From positions 1 to 51,818 of the forward strand of contig JAKAZQ010000023.1 in the NCBI GenBank assembly GCA_021815805.1: a stretch of DNA of 51,818 nucleotides. Direction: 5' to 3'. How positions within the stretch are numbered: position 1 is the first letter of the stretch; each line of letters starts with the position of its first letter. The notes below the pieces were generated by a model, which was not told the origin of the DNA, made no database searches, and worked only from the letters and a program-made list of their open reading frames with translations. Positions 29,370 through 36,346 of the stretch are shown piece by piece. The stretch is from Pseudomonadota bacterium (lineage in GTDB: Bacteria > Pseudomonadota > Gammaproteobacteria > Burkholderiales > Burkholderiaceae_C). Made by a program: the position numbers and the translations under genes.

Positions 29370-30409
29370 GCGCCGGGCGGCGGCTGCGGCGCCTGGCCGC
29401 CTGGGGCGCGCTGGCATGCGCCATGGCCGCGGCGCACGCGGCACCGCGGCCGCGCGGCGCCAGCATGAACTGCACTCCCGCCAGTTACGCGCAGCTGGTG
29501 CCATCTCCCGGGCGCATCATCGTGCCGGCGGCCCGCGGCACCGGAGCGGCGTTGTGGGGCGGCTCGCTCAGCGTCGGTTTCAGCTGCACCAGCAGCGGAT
29601 CCGGCGCCACGCTGGGCGCCGGCAGCGTGCTCGGCGGCAGCAGCCAGGCCACGCTCGCCGCCTCGGGCGGCGGCGCCGACGGCGTGTCGATCGTCTCCGC
29701 CGGCACGCCGGCGCTGAGCCTGAGCTCGCCCGGTTGCGCGCTGCGCTCGCTGCGCGAATCCGCGACAGCCTGGAGCTTCGCCATGGTCTCGACGGCAGCC
29801 GGAACCTGTTCCGGAACCCTGGTCGCGCCGCTGGAGTTGGTGCGCGCCGGCGGCGCTCTCGGCACCGACATCGCGGCGTCGAACCCGCTGGGCACGGGCG
29901 GCGCCGCGTGGGTGAGCTTCCCGACGCGGGCCGTGAATGCCACGAGCCCGCTCGGGCTGCCGGCGCCGGTGCCGCTGCTGTCCGGCGGCGGCTGCACGGT
30001 GTCGCCGACGCTGCAGACGGTGAGCCTGCCGCAGGTATCGGTGAGCGCGCTGGCGACGCCGGGTCAGACGGCCGGTGCGACGCTGTTTCGCATTCCCCTG
30101 CAAAGCTGCCAGGCGATCACGGCGACGGCGTACTCGGTGTACGCGAGCTGGAGCTTCGCCGCGGTGACGGGCCATCCATCCGTGATCCGCAACTCGGCCG
30201 GACATGGTGCGCGCAATGTCGGGGTGCAGATCACCGATGCGGCGGGCGTGCCGGTGACCAGCGGCGCCGGCACCGATTTCCTGGCCGGCAGCGTCGACAG
30301 CGCGGGCGGCGTCGCCGCGCAGATGTTCGTGGCGCAGTACATGGCCACCGGCGCGGTCAGCGCCGGGGCCGTCACGGCGACCGCAACGTACACGCTCACA
30401 TACCGCTAA
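29366..30409 (+). CDS. Fimbrial tip adhesin / minor pilin-like protein
   Basis: 347 residues, roughly twice a pilin, as for two-domain adhesins. Signal peptide at 1-26. An N-terminal receptor-like domain with Cys pairs (MNCTPASYA, SFSCTSSG-type, SPGCALRSL, AGTCSGT) leads to a C-terminal pilin domain (about 205-347) beginning near GGGCTVSPTLQTVSLPQV and ending with the beta strand TATATYTLTYR that resembles subunit C-termini. Its ATG overlaps the usher stop (ATGA). Last gene of the operon, a usual place for the adhesin. Binding target unknown. Confidence 0.78.
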   Translation: MSAGRRLRRLAAWGALACAMAAAHAAPRPRGASMNCTPASYAQLVPSPGRIIVPAARGTGAALWGGSLSVGFSCTSSGSGATLGAGSVLGGSSQATLAASGGGADGVSIVSAGTPALSLSSPGCALRSLRESATAWSFAMVSTAAGTCSGTLVAPLELVRAGGALGTDIAASNPLGTGGAAWVSFPTRAVNATSPLGLPAPVPLLSGGGCTVSPTLQTVSLPQVSVSALATPGQTAGATLFRIPLQSCQAITATAYSVYASWSFAAVTGHPSVIRNSAGHGARNVGVQITDAAGVPVTSGAGTDFLAGSVDSAGGVAAQMFVAQYMATGAVSAGAVTATATYTLTYR

Positions 30410-30571
30410 AGTTCCAGGTGGCGCGCGGGCTTGCGACCCCCGATCCCGGCAGCTGCCGGCCCATCGACGGGCGCGGGACGCGCCGCGCAGCGGGCCGGCG
30501 CCAGCCAGGCCCCGTTGTTCGTTCCCCCCGCATGCCGGCGTGTCCGGCATGCCCTGACCCGGAGACCCACC

Positions 30572-31231
30572 ATGAGTTTGCGTATCGGCAGCACGGCTCC
30601 CGATTTCACCGCCCAGACCACCGAAGGCACGATCCGTTTCCACGACTGGATCGGCAACCACTGGGCGCTGCTGTTCTCGCACCCGAAGGATTTCACCCCG
30701 ATCTGCACCACCGAACTGGGCACGGTGGCGCGCATGAAGCCCGAATTCGACAAGCGCGACTGCAAGCTCATCGGGCTGTCGGTCGACCCCGTCGAGGAGC
30801 ACCGTCGCTGGGCCCAGGACATCGCGGAAACCCAGGGCACCGCGCCGAACTACCCGATCATCGGCGACACCGACCTGAACGTGTCCAAGCTGTACGACAT
30901 GCTGCCCGAGGCCGAGCCGGATTCCTCCACCGGACGCACCGCGAACGACAACGCCACGGTGCGCAGCGTGTTTTTCATCGGTCCCGACAAGAAGGTCAAG
31001 GCCATGCTCACCTACCCGATGAGCAACGGCCGTGATTTCGACGAAATCCTGCGCCTGCTCGACGCGCTGCAACTGAGCGCGCGCCACGGCGTGGCCACCC
31101 CGGCCAACTGGCGCCCGGGCGGCGACGTGGTGATCCCGACCTCGGTCAGCGACGAGGCCGCCCGCGAGCGTTTCCCGCAGGGTTTCAAGACCCTCAAGCC
31201 GTACCTGCGCGTGGTGGCGCAGCCCAAGTGA
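30572..31231 (+). CDS. 1-Cys peroxiredoxin (Prx6 family)
   Basis: 219 residues. The peroxidatic Cys45 lies in DFTPICTTELG, the Prx6 form of the motif, and the long C-terminal domain with ANWRPGGDVVIPTSVSDEAA distinguishes it from 2-Cys enzymes. It reduces hydrogen peroxide and alkyl hydroperoxides in the cytoplasm. GGAGACCCACC precedes the ATG at 30572. The open frame extends upstream into the fimbrial 3' region but without coding character. A strong hairpin follows the stop, so it is probably monocistronic. Confidence 0.94.
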   Translation: MSLRIGSTAPDFTAQTTEGTIRFHDWIGNHWALLFSHPKDFTPICTTELGTVARMKPEFDKRDCKLIGLSVDPVEEHRRWAQDIAETQGTAPNYPIIGDTDLNVSKLYDMLPEAEPDSSTGRTANDNATVRSVFFIGPDKKVKAMLTYPMSNGRDFDEILRLLDALQLSARHGVATPANWRPGGDVVIPTSVSDEAARERFPQGFKTLKPYLRVVAQPK

Positions 31232-31237
31232 TCCAGC

Positions 31238-31269
31238 GCGGCACGGCGGCGTTCGCGCCGCCGTGCCGC
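31238..31269 (+). terminator. Strong hairpin with UUCG loop after the peroxiredoxin gene
   Basis: Perfect 14-base stem GCGGCACGGCGGCG / CGCCGCCGTGCCGC with a TTCG tetraloop, 6 bases after the stop codon. No T-run follows; it may be a terminator or a 3' stability element. Confidence 0.6.
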
Positions 31270-31293
31270 GGCACGGCATGGCTTGTGCAAGGG

Positions 31294-31339
31294 TTGTCAG
31301 GCACGAGTAAACTAGGGTTTATACCTAAGGTGTAACCCT
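31294..31339 (+). promoter_or_regulatory. Promoter with nested dyad upstream of the DUF3563-like gene
   Basis: TTGTCA (31294-31299) and TTTATA (31318-31323) are spaced 18 bases and could be -35 and -10 elements. Overlapping the -10 is a dyad with outer arms AGGGTT (31314-31319) and AACCCT (31334-31339) and inner ACCT/AGGT around 31323-31331. The geometry suggests an operator that would block the polymerase. Confidence 0.4.
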
Positions 31340-31364
31340 GATCTTCCCCACAAGGGAGCCTGCC

Positions 31365-31517
31365 ATGACCCTGCTGCTGAACCTGTTCCGATCCTTCCTG
31401 CCGCCGCAGGACGAGGCCCGCGAGCGCGCGGAACAATACCTGGCGCAAGCGCGCGACATCTTCGAACTCGAGCGTCGCATGAACCACCTGGCGCATGCCG
31501 CGCCGGGCAACTGGTGA
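31365..31517 (+). CDS. DUF3563-like small protein, 50 aa
   Basis: 50 residues with a good ribosome binding site (AAGGGAGCC, then 4 bases, then ATG). An N-terminal hydrophobic patch (TLLLNLFRSFLP) is followed by an amphipathic helix EQYLAQARDIFELERRMNHL, which matches the small DUF3563 proteins widespread in Burkholderiales, whose role is unknown. It is too short for most gene finders. The stop codon overlaps the start of the next frame (TGATG), so the two are coupled. The upstream dyad suggests regulation. Confidence 0.75.
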   Translation: MTLLLNLFRSFLPPQDEARERAEQYLAQARDIFELERRMNHLAHAAPGNW

Positions 31518-31753
31518 TGGCGCGCGCCACGAGTTTCGCGCCGGCCGCCGCGGCCTGGCTGGCCACCGACGCGTCGTGGGAGCCGTGGCTGCGGCGCATG
31601 GCCGCCTGCCCGTTCGACGCCTTGCGCGCGCAGTACGCCGGCGCGGTGCGCAGCGGCGTGCTTCCGGCCTCGCTGCTGGCCGCCGGCCGCTTCGAACGCG
31701 GCGTGGCGCAGTGGGAATCCCTGCTGCTCGGGCCCTGGGCGCGGGCGCGCTGA
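31517..31753 (+). CDS. Small hypothetical protein coupled to the DUF3563-like gene
   Basis: 78 residues from ATG 31517, which shares a base with the stop of the preceding gene. Rich in Ala, Trp and Leu (five tryptophans in 78 residues), with helix-forming segments such as AAWLATDASWEPWLRRMAA; no signal peptide. I recognise no family. The overlap with the preceding microprotein and the terminator downstream argue for a real second gene of a two-gene operon. Confidence 0.6.
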   Translation: MARATSFAPAAAAWLATDASWEPWLRRMAACPFDALRAQYAGAVRSGVLPASLLAAGRFERGVAQWESLLLGPWARAR

Positions 31754-31809
31754 TCCGGCGCGTCATCGCTGCCGCGGCCTGCAGCCGCCCCCTGCAGTTG
31801 CCACCTGCA

Positions 31810-31837
31810 GCCGCCCGCATCGCGGGCGGCTTTTTTT
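31810..31837 (+). terminator. Intrinsic terminator after the two microprotein genes
   Basis: Perfect 9-base stem GCCGCCCGC / GCGGGCGGC with an ATC loop and seven T. The best intrinsic terminator of the window. Confidence 0.92.
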
Positions 31838-31949
31838 CGCCTGCAGGCGCAGCGCCGAAGCCGTGGAATGGCGCGCGGGCCGGGAAAATCGAGGAATTCA
31901 GGAAGTTTTCCTCTTCAAATGCGGTGGGTCGTCGTTAGCATCACGGATC

Positions 31950-32927
31950 ATGCCGATTGCCGAGTTTCCAGAAGCACACCCTGCGGGCATGGTTCGGCGT
32001 CGGCACATCCTGTGCGTGGACGACGACCCGGTACTGCTCGCGGCGCTGCGCCACGGCCTCGCCTCCCAGTCCGAGGTCTGGGACATACGCTTCTCGCAGG
32101 ATCCGCGGCAGGCGCTGGACTGGAGCCGCGACGCCAGCTTCGACCTCGTCGTGGCCGACATCGGCATGCCGGGCATGGACGGGATCACGATGATCGAGGC
32201 CATGCGCGCGGTCTCGCCCCGGCTGCGCAGCATCGTGCTGTCCGGCACCGATCGCTTCGATGTCCTGGTGGATGCCGTGAATCGCGCCGGCATCCTGCGC
32301 TTTCTGCGCAAGCCCTGCAGCGCCGAGACCCTGATCGGGGCCATCCAGGCCTCGCTCGAGCCCTTGCTGGCGAGTGCGTCGATGCATGCCGTGTTCGAGC
32401 GTCTGCCGCAGGCGGCGCTGCTGGTGGACGCCGACTCCTGCCTGGTGTTCGCCAATCAGGCGGGAGCCGACTACCTCGATCCGGCGGCCGCCCTGCTGGT
32501 CGACGCGCAGGGCCGGCTGACGGCCTGCGACCGTGCGCAGGCCGCGGCGCTGCACCAGGCGATCCGCGCGGTCGCGCTGAGCGGGCGCGATGATGTGCTG
32601 GCGCTGCCACGCGTCGACGGCAAGGGCGTCGTGGCGCTGGCGCTGACGGCCTGGGGCGACGGCGCGGTGCTGTACGTGCAGGACGCGCGCAACCGGCCGG
32701 CGCCGGCGCCGGGGCATCTGGCCAAGCTTCTCGGCCTGACGCCTTCCGAGGGCCGGCTGGCCCATGCACTGGCGACCACCGGCTCGCTGGAGGACGCCGC
32801 CGGCATGTGCGGCATCACCCTGGCCACGGCGCGCACCTACCTGAAGGTGATCTTCGGCAAGACGGCGACCCGCGGCCAGCCCGATCTGGTGCGACTCCTG
32901 ATGGGCCTGCCGCGCGTGCGCTCGTAG
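31950..32927 (+). CDS. Orphan response regulator with PAS-like and LuxR-type HTH domains
   Basis: 325 residues. The receiver domain (about 17-140) has the acidic pocket Asp24-Asp25-Asp26, phospho-acceptor Asp70 (LVVADIGMPGMDG), Ser98/Thr100 and Lys121 (FLRKPC). A middle region (about 142-250, FERLPQAALLVDADSCLVFANQAG) looks like a PAS-type sensory domain. The C-terminal HTH (about 262-320) has LTPSEGRLAHALATTGSLEDAA and TLATARTYLKVIFGKTATRGQPDLVRLL, a LuxR-like DNA-binding pattern. No histidine kinase gene is adjacent. The start may instead be the Met 14 residues further in. An EAL phosphodiesterase gene follows, suggesting a regulatory link to cyclic-di-GMP. Confidence 0.87.
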   Translation: MPIAEFPEAHPAGMVRRRHILCVDDDPVLLAALRHGLASQSEVWDIRFSQDPRQALDWSRDASFDLVVADIGMPGMDGITMIEAMRAVSPRLRSIVLSGTDRFDVLVDAVNRAGILRFLRKPCSAETLIGAIQASLEPLLASASMHAVFERLPQAALLVDADSCLVFANQAGADYLDPAAALLVDAQGRLTACDRAQAAALHQAIRAVALSGRDDVLALPRVDGKGVVALALTAWGDGAVLYVQDARNRPAPAPGHLAKLLGLTPSEGRLAHALATTGSLEDAAGMCGITLATARTYLKVIFGKTATRGQPDLVRLLMGLPRVRS

Positions 32928-32964
32928 GTGGCGTCCCGCGGCGCGCCGGCGGCCGCCGCCGCGC

Positions 32965-33978
32965 ATGCTCCCGATACTCCCCAAATTGGAGTGGCGCCGG
33001 CGCCGACGCGTCGGGAAAATCCGCGCTCGGTGCTTCGTCGTCCCGGCGATGGCCGCAACCTGCACCTCGTGTGCAAGCCGATCGCCCCGCATGCCCCCGT
33101 CACGTTCCCAACGCCCGCCGCACGCGCACGACCCAGCCGGCTGCTCGCCACGCGCCGGCACGGCTCGCCGCGTCTGCCGCGAACGGCTGTACGCGGGCGG
33201 CCTGGAAATGCTGTACCAGCCGATCGTCGACCTGCGCTCGGGCGCGCTGGCGAAGGTCGAGGCGCTGGCGCGCCTGCGCCTGCGCGACGGTCGGCTCATC
33301 GGGCCGTCCGAGTTCCTGCCGCATTTCGCGCGCCGCGAACTCGCCGAACTGTTCCGCCAGGGACTCGAGCAGGCCCTGAGCAGCCTGCGCGCCTGGGACG
33401 CGCTGGGCCTGCCGCTCGACGTGTGCGTCAACCTGCCGCCGTCGCTGCTCGCGCTGGAGTCATGCGTCGACTGGGTCGACGACGCGCTGCGCCGGCATGG
33501 CGTGGCGGCGTCGCGCCTCAGCCTCGAACTGCTCGAGCACCCGTTCGAGCACGCGGCGATGCTCGTGGAGCGCCGCGCGCTGGATCGCCTGCGCGGTCTC
33601 GGCGTGAGCCTGGCGATGGACGACTTCGGCAGCGGGCACAGCGATCTGCGGCGCCTTGCCGCGATACCCTTCGACGCGCTGAAGGTCGACCAGGAACTGA
33701 CGCGCCTGTTCGCCAGCGACTCCGACGCCGGACCGCCGCCCCCGCGTGCGCGCACCCGCCTGCGGCGCCTGCTGCGCAGGCTGCCGGCCGAGGTCGTGGT
33801 CGAGGGCGTGGAGGATTGCGCTGCGCTGGCCGCCGCGCGCAAGCTCGGCGCCGGCTTCGCCCAGGGTTTCGGCATCGCGCGTCCCATGCCGTGGCCCGCG
33901 CTGCCCGCGTGGGCGCAGGATTTCGCCACGCGCCGGTGCGCTCACGCCGCGTCGCCGGCGCCATGCGCCGGCGCTTGA
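32965..33978 (+). CDS. EAL-domain cyclic-di-GMP phosphodiesterase
   Basis: 337 residues. The EAL domain (about 76-315) looks catalytically complete: Glu99 of the EAL motif (KVEALARL), Asn156, Glu188, Asp219-Asp220 (MDDFGSG), Lys240, Glu280 or Glu283 (VEGVED) and Gln300 (FAQGFGIARPMP). It should cleave c-di-GMP to pGpG in the cytoplasm. The first 70 or so residues are Arg/Ser/Pro/Cys-rich and may be untranslated; later ATG codons at 33049 and 33091 are alternatives, none with a good ribosome binding site. It follows the response regulator by 37 bases. Target processes could be the fimbriae and the polysaccharide encoded nearby. Confidence 0.85.
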   Translation: MLPILPKLEWRRRRRVGKIRARCFVVPAMAATCTSCASRSPRMPPSRSQRPPHAHDPAGCSPRAGTARRVCRERLYAGGLEMLYQPIVDLRSGALAKVEALARLRLRDGRLIGPSEFLPHFARRELAELFRQGLEQALSSLRAWDALGLPLDVCVNLPPSLLALESCVDWVDDALRRHGVAASRLSLELLEHPFEHAAMLVERRALDRLRGLGVSLAMDDFGSGHSDLRRLAAIPFDALKVDQELTRLFASDSDAGPPPPRARTRLRRLLRRLPAEVVVEGVEDCAALAAARKLGAGFAQGFGIARPMPWPALPAWAQDFATRRCAHAASPAPCAGA

Positions 33979-34543
33979 GCCGCGCGCCTTCGACGCAACG
34001 CGTGCCCGACCACGCCGGGCCCGATGCCGCGGCCCGAGCCGCATGCCGATGCCTGCCCGGCGGGAGGCTGCGAGGACCTCGGCACAGGCCGCACGGCAGC
34101 GCTCAAGCGCTGCAACGCGACGTGATCGACACCTGTGACGCTTCGGCGTGAACCGTCCGGGCCGGGTCGCGCAGCCGTTCCGGCGCTGGCGCGCGGGCGC
34201 GCTGCGACCCGGGTCGACCGAGCGCGATGGCGGGCTTGCGGGCTGCCGCGGCCGGTGCGGCGCCATGCCCGCGCCGACGGTGCGGCGTCGCAGGTGCTAA
34301 GGTCACGGCGGGATGCGCGCGGTTTTCCGCGGCAGGATTCCCGCGTCCGCGCCGCGCGCTCGGCCGCGGATGCGCCGACCCGGCTGCCGCCCGCCGCGGC
34401 CGGCAGGCACCCATGCGAAGCTCACACCAGGCGATGAACCCCTTGTCCACAGCGGCCCGCGGCGGCCGCGTCGGCGGCCCCGCCGGACACATCGGCAGCG
34501 CACGCCGGGCGCCGCGGCCGCGCGCGCATTGAGGGCCGGCGGC
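33979..34543. other. Intergenic region before the amidase gene
   Basis: About 565 GC-rich bases. Frames on both strands are Arg/Ala/Pro-rich with no domain or ribosome binding site. Nothing functional recognised apart from the expected promoter of the amidase gene. Confidence 0.4.
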
Positions 34544-36070
34544 ATGCTGTCCGACTACCCCCACCTCGATGCCACCGAGCTGGCCGCGCGCATCGCGCGG
34601 CGCGAGGTGTGCTGCGTGGAACTGCTGCGGGCCGCGCTGGCGCGCCTGGATGTCTGCAACCCGCAGCTCCACGCCGTGGTGTACGACTGGCGCGAGCAGG
34701 CGCTCGAGCAGGCACGCGCCTTCGATGCGCTGGCGCCTGGCGATGCGCGCCGCGCCGCGCCGTTCGCAGGCGTGCCGTTTCTGCTCAAGGACCTCGGCCA
34801 GGACCTGCGGGGCCTGCCCGCCAGCTGGGGCAGCCGGGCGCGCCGCGGCGTGCGCGCCGCCGCCACCTCGGCGGTGGTGCGGCGCTGGCAGGCCGGCGGG
34901 CTGCTGGTACTGGGCAAGACCAACCTGCCGGAGCTGGCGCTCAAGGCGGTCACCGAGCCGGCCCTGTTCGGCCCCTGTCGCAACCCGTGGGATCTGCAGC
35001 GCACTCCCGGAGGCTCGTCCGGCGGCTCGGGTGCTGCGGTGGCCGCCGGTATCGTGCCGCTGGCCGGCGCCTCCGACGGCGGCGGCTCGATCCGCATCCC
35101 GGCGGCCTACTGCGGCCTGTTCGGGCTGCGTCCGTCGCGCGGGCGCGTCAGCCACGCCCCGCAGGCCGATGAATTCTGGGAGGGCGCCAGTTCCACCCAC
35201 GTGCTGACGCGCAGCGTGCGCGACAGCGCGCTCGCGCTGGATGTCGTCGCCGGCGCCGAGCCCGGCGACCCGTTCGCGGTGGCCGCGCCGGCACGGCCCT
35301 ACGCGCAGCAGATCGCCACCCCGCCTGGGCGCCTGCGCATCGGCTTCAGCGTCGATTCCCCACTGGGCGGCGAGGTGCATGCCGACCATGTCGAGGCGGT
35401 GCAGCGGGCCGCCGCGCTGCTGCGCGAGCTCGGCCACGACGTCGAACCGGCGGCGCCGTGCATCGACGGCATGGCGCTGGCGCAGAGCTATCTCGGCATG
35501 TACTTCGGGCAGGTGGCGGCCGAGGTGCGGCGCTGCCGGCGCGAGTTCGGCGCGCGCAACACCGATTTCGAACTCGACACGCGCGCGCTGGCGGCCATCG
35601 GCGAGAGCATGCCGGCGGCCGCCTACGTGCAGTTGCACCAGCGCTGGAACGGCTTCGCGCGCGCGCTGGCCGAGTTCCATGCGCGCCACGACCTGCTGCT
35701 CACGCCGACCACGGCGCAGCCACCGGCACGCATCGGCGAACTCGACGCGCCGGCGTGGCAGCAGCACGCGCTGCGCGCGCTGCTCGGCCTCGGTCTCGGC
35801 GGCCTGCTGCGGCGCAGCGGCATGGTCGAGGACCTGGCCCGCGTGTCGCTGGCGCGCACGCCGTTCACGCAACTGGCCAATCTGACCGGCGTGCCGGCGA
35901 TGAGCGTGCCGCTGCACCACGGCGCCGCCGGCCTGCCGGTGGGTGTGCAGTTCATCGCGTCATGGGGGCGCGAGGACCTGCTGCTGCGCCTGGCCGCGCA
36001 GCTCGAGGCGGCGCATCCGTGGTCGGGGCGGCGCCCGCCCGACCCCGCCGACGCGGTCGTGCGCGCCTAG
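34544..36070 (+). CDS. Amidase signature family enzyme
   Basis: 508 residues. The Ser-cis-Ser-Lys triad is visible: Lys in [11 protein letters not shown], cis-Ser and neighbouring residues in [16 protein letters not shown], and nucleophilic Ser in [17 protein letters not shown]. Family members hydrolyse amides such as 6-aminohexanoate cyclic dimer, acylated amines or aryl amides; the substrate here cannot be assigned. ATG 34544 is chosen as the first Met before homology starts ([16 protein letters not shown]); GAGGGCCGGC before it is only a weak site. The last 55 codons and about 60 bases of 3' flank recur as a degenerate copy at 39612-39855. Confidence 0.92.
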   Translation: MLSDYPHLDATELAARIARREVCCVELLRAALARLDVCNPQLHAVVYDWREQALEQARAFDALAPGDARRAAPFAGVPFLLKDLGQDLRGLPASWGSRARRGVRAAATSAVVRRWQAGGLLVLGKTNLPELALKAVTEPALFGPCRNPWDLQRTPGGSSGGSGAAVAAGIVPLAGASDGGGSIRIPAAYCGLFGLRPSRGRVSHAPQADEFWEGASSTHVLTRSVRDSALALDVVAGAEPGDPFAVAAPARPYAQQIATPPGRLRIGFSVDSPLGGEVHADHVEAVQRAAALLRELGHDVEPAAPCIDGMALAQSYLGMYFGQVAAEVRRCRREFGARNTDFELDTRALAAIGESMPAAAYVQLHQRWNGFARALAEFHARHDLLLTPTTAQPPARIGELDAPAWQQHALRALLGLGLGGLLRRSGMVEDLARVSLARTPFTQLANLTGVPAMSVPLHHGAAGLPVGVQFIASWGREDLLLRLAAQLEAAHPWSGRRPPDPADAVVRA

Positions 36071-36134
36071 CCCCGCAGTTGCGGTTCGTGCGCCGGGTCT
36101 GGGCGTGCGGGCTTGCACGCCGCAAACCGGTTCT

Positions 36135-36170
36135 TCGACTTGCAGCCGGCGCTGGCGCCGCGCCGGCGGG
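36135..36170 (-). pseudogene. Short relic matching the kpsC-like gene
   Basis: Thirty-six bases between the amidase and phosphoesterase genes match 33 of 36 bases of the KpsC-like gene (47757-47792) in the same orientation. Translated on the minus strand it reads PARRQRRLQVEE against LARRQRRLQLDQ. Outside this core the similarity fades. I read it as a tiny remnant of a former kpsC copy; convergent chance in GC-rich DNA is less likely but not excluded. Confidence 0.4.
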
Positions 36171-36278
36171 CGCAGCCGACAGCGGGAGCACGCTGGGCTT
36201 CGCATCTCGCCACGTCGTCGCGTGCGTGTGAACGGCTCGAAAGATCGGCGGCTGGCACCTTCCGCTGAGCCACTGTCA

Positions 36279-36302
36279 TACCCCTGTTGCAAGGCTGGGG
36301 TA
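36279..36302. promoter_or_regulatory. Small dyad upstream of the phosphoesterase gene
   Basis: TACCCC (36279-36284) and GGGGTA (36297-36302) form an inverted repeat with a 12-base spacer, about 45 bases before the ATG. It might be an operator; no -35/-10 pair was clear. Confidence 0.3.
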
Positions 36303-36346
36303 GCGTGCAAGCTCCGAGCAACTTCCGCGACTGCCGACATCCCGCC

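Noticed and set aside
26802-29504. 900-codon minus-strand frame opposite the usher gene
   Set aside because: No signature; the usher frame has full family motifs.
36279-36302. Pho box for the phosphoesterase gene
   Set aside because: The dyad TACCCC/GGGGTA does not resemble the CTGTCAT direct repeats of PhoB sites; a single CTGTCAT-like word (36273-36279) is not enough.
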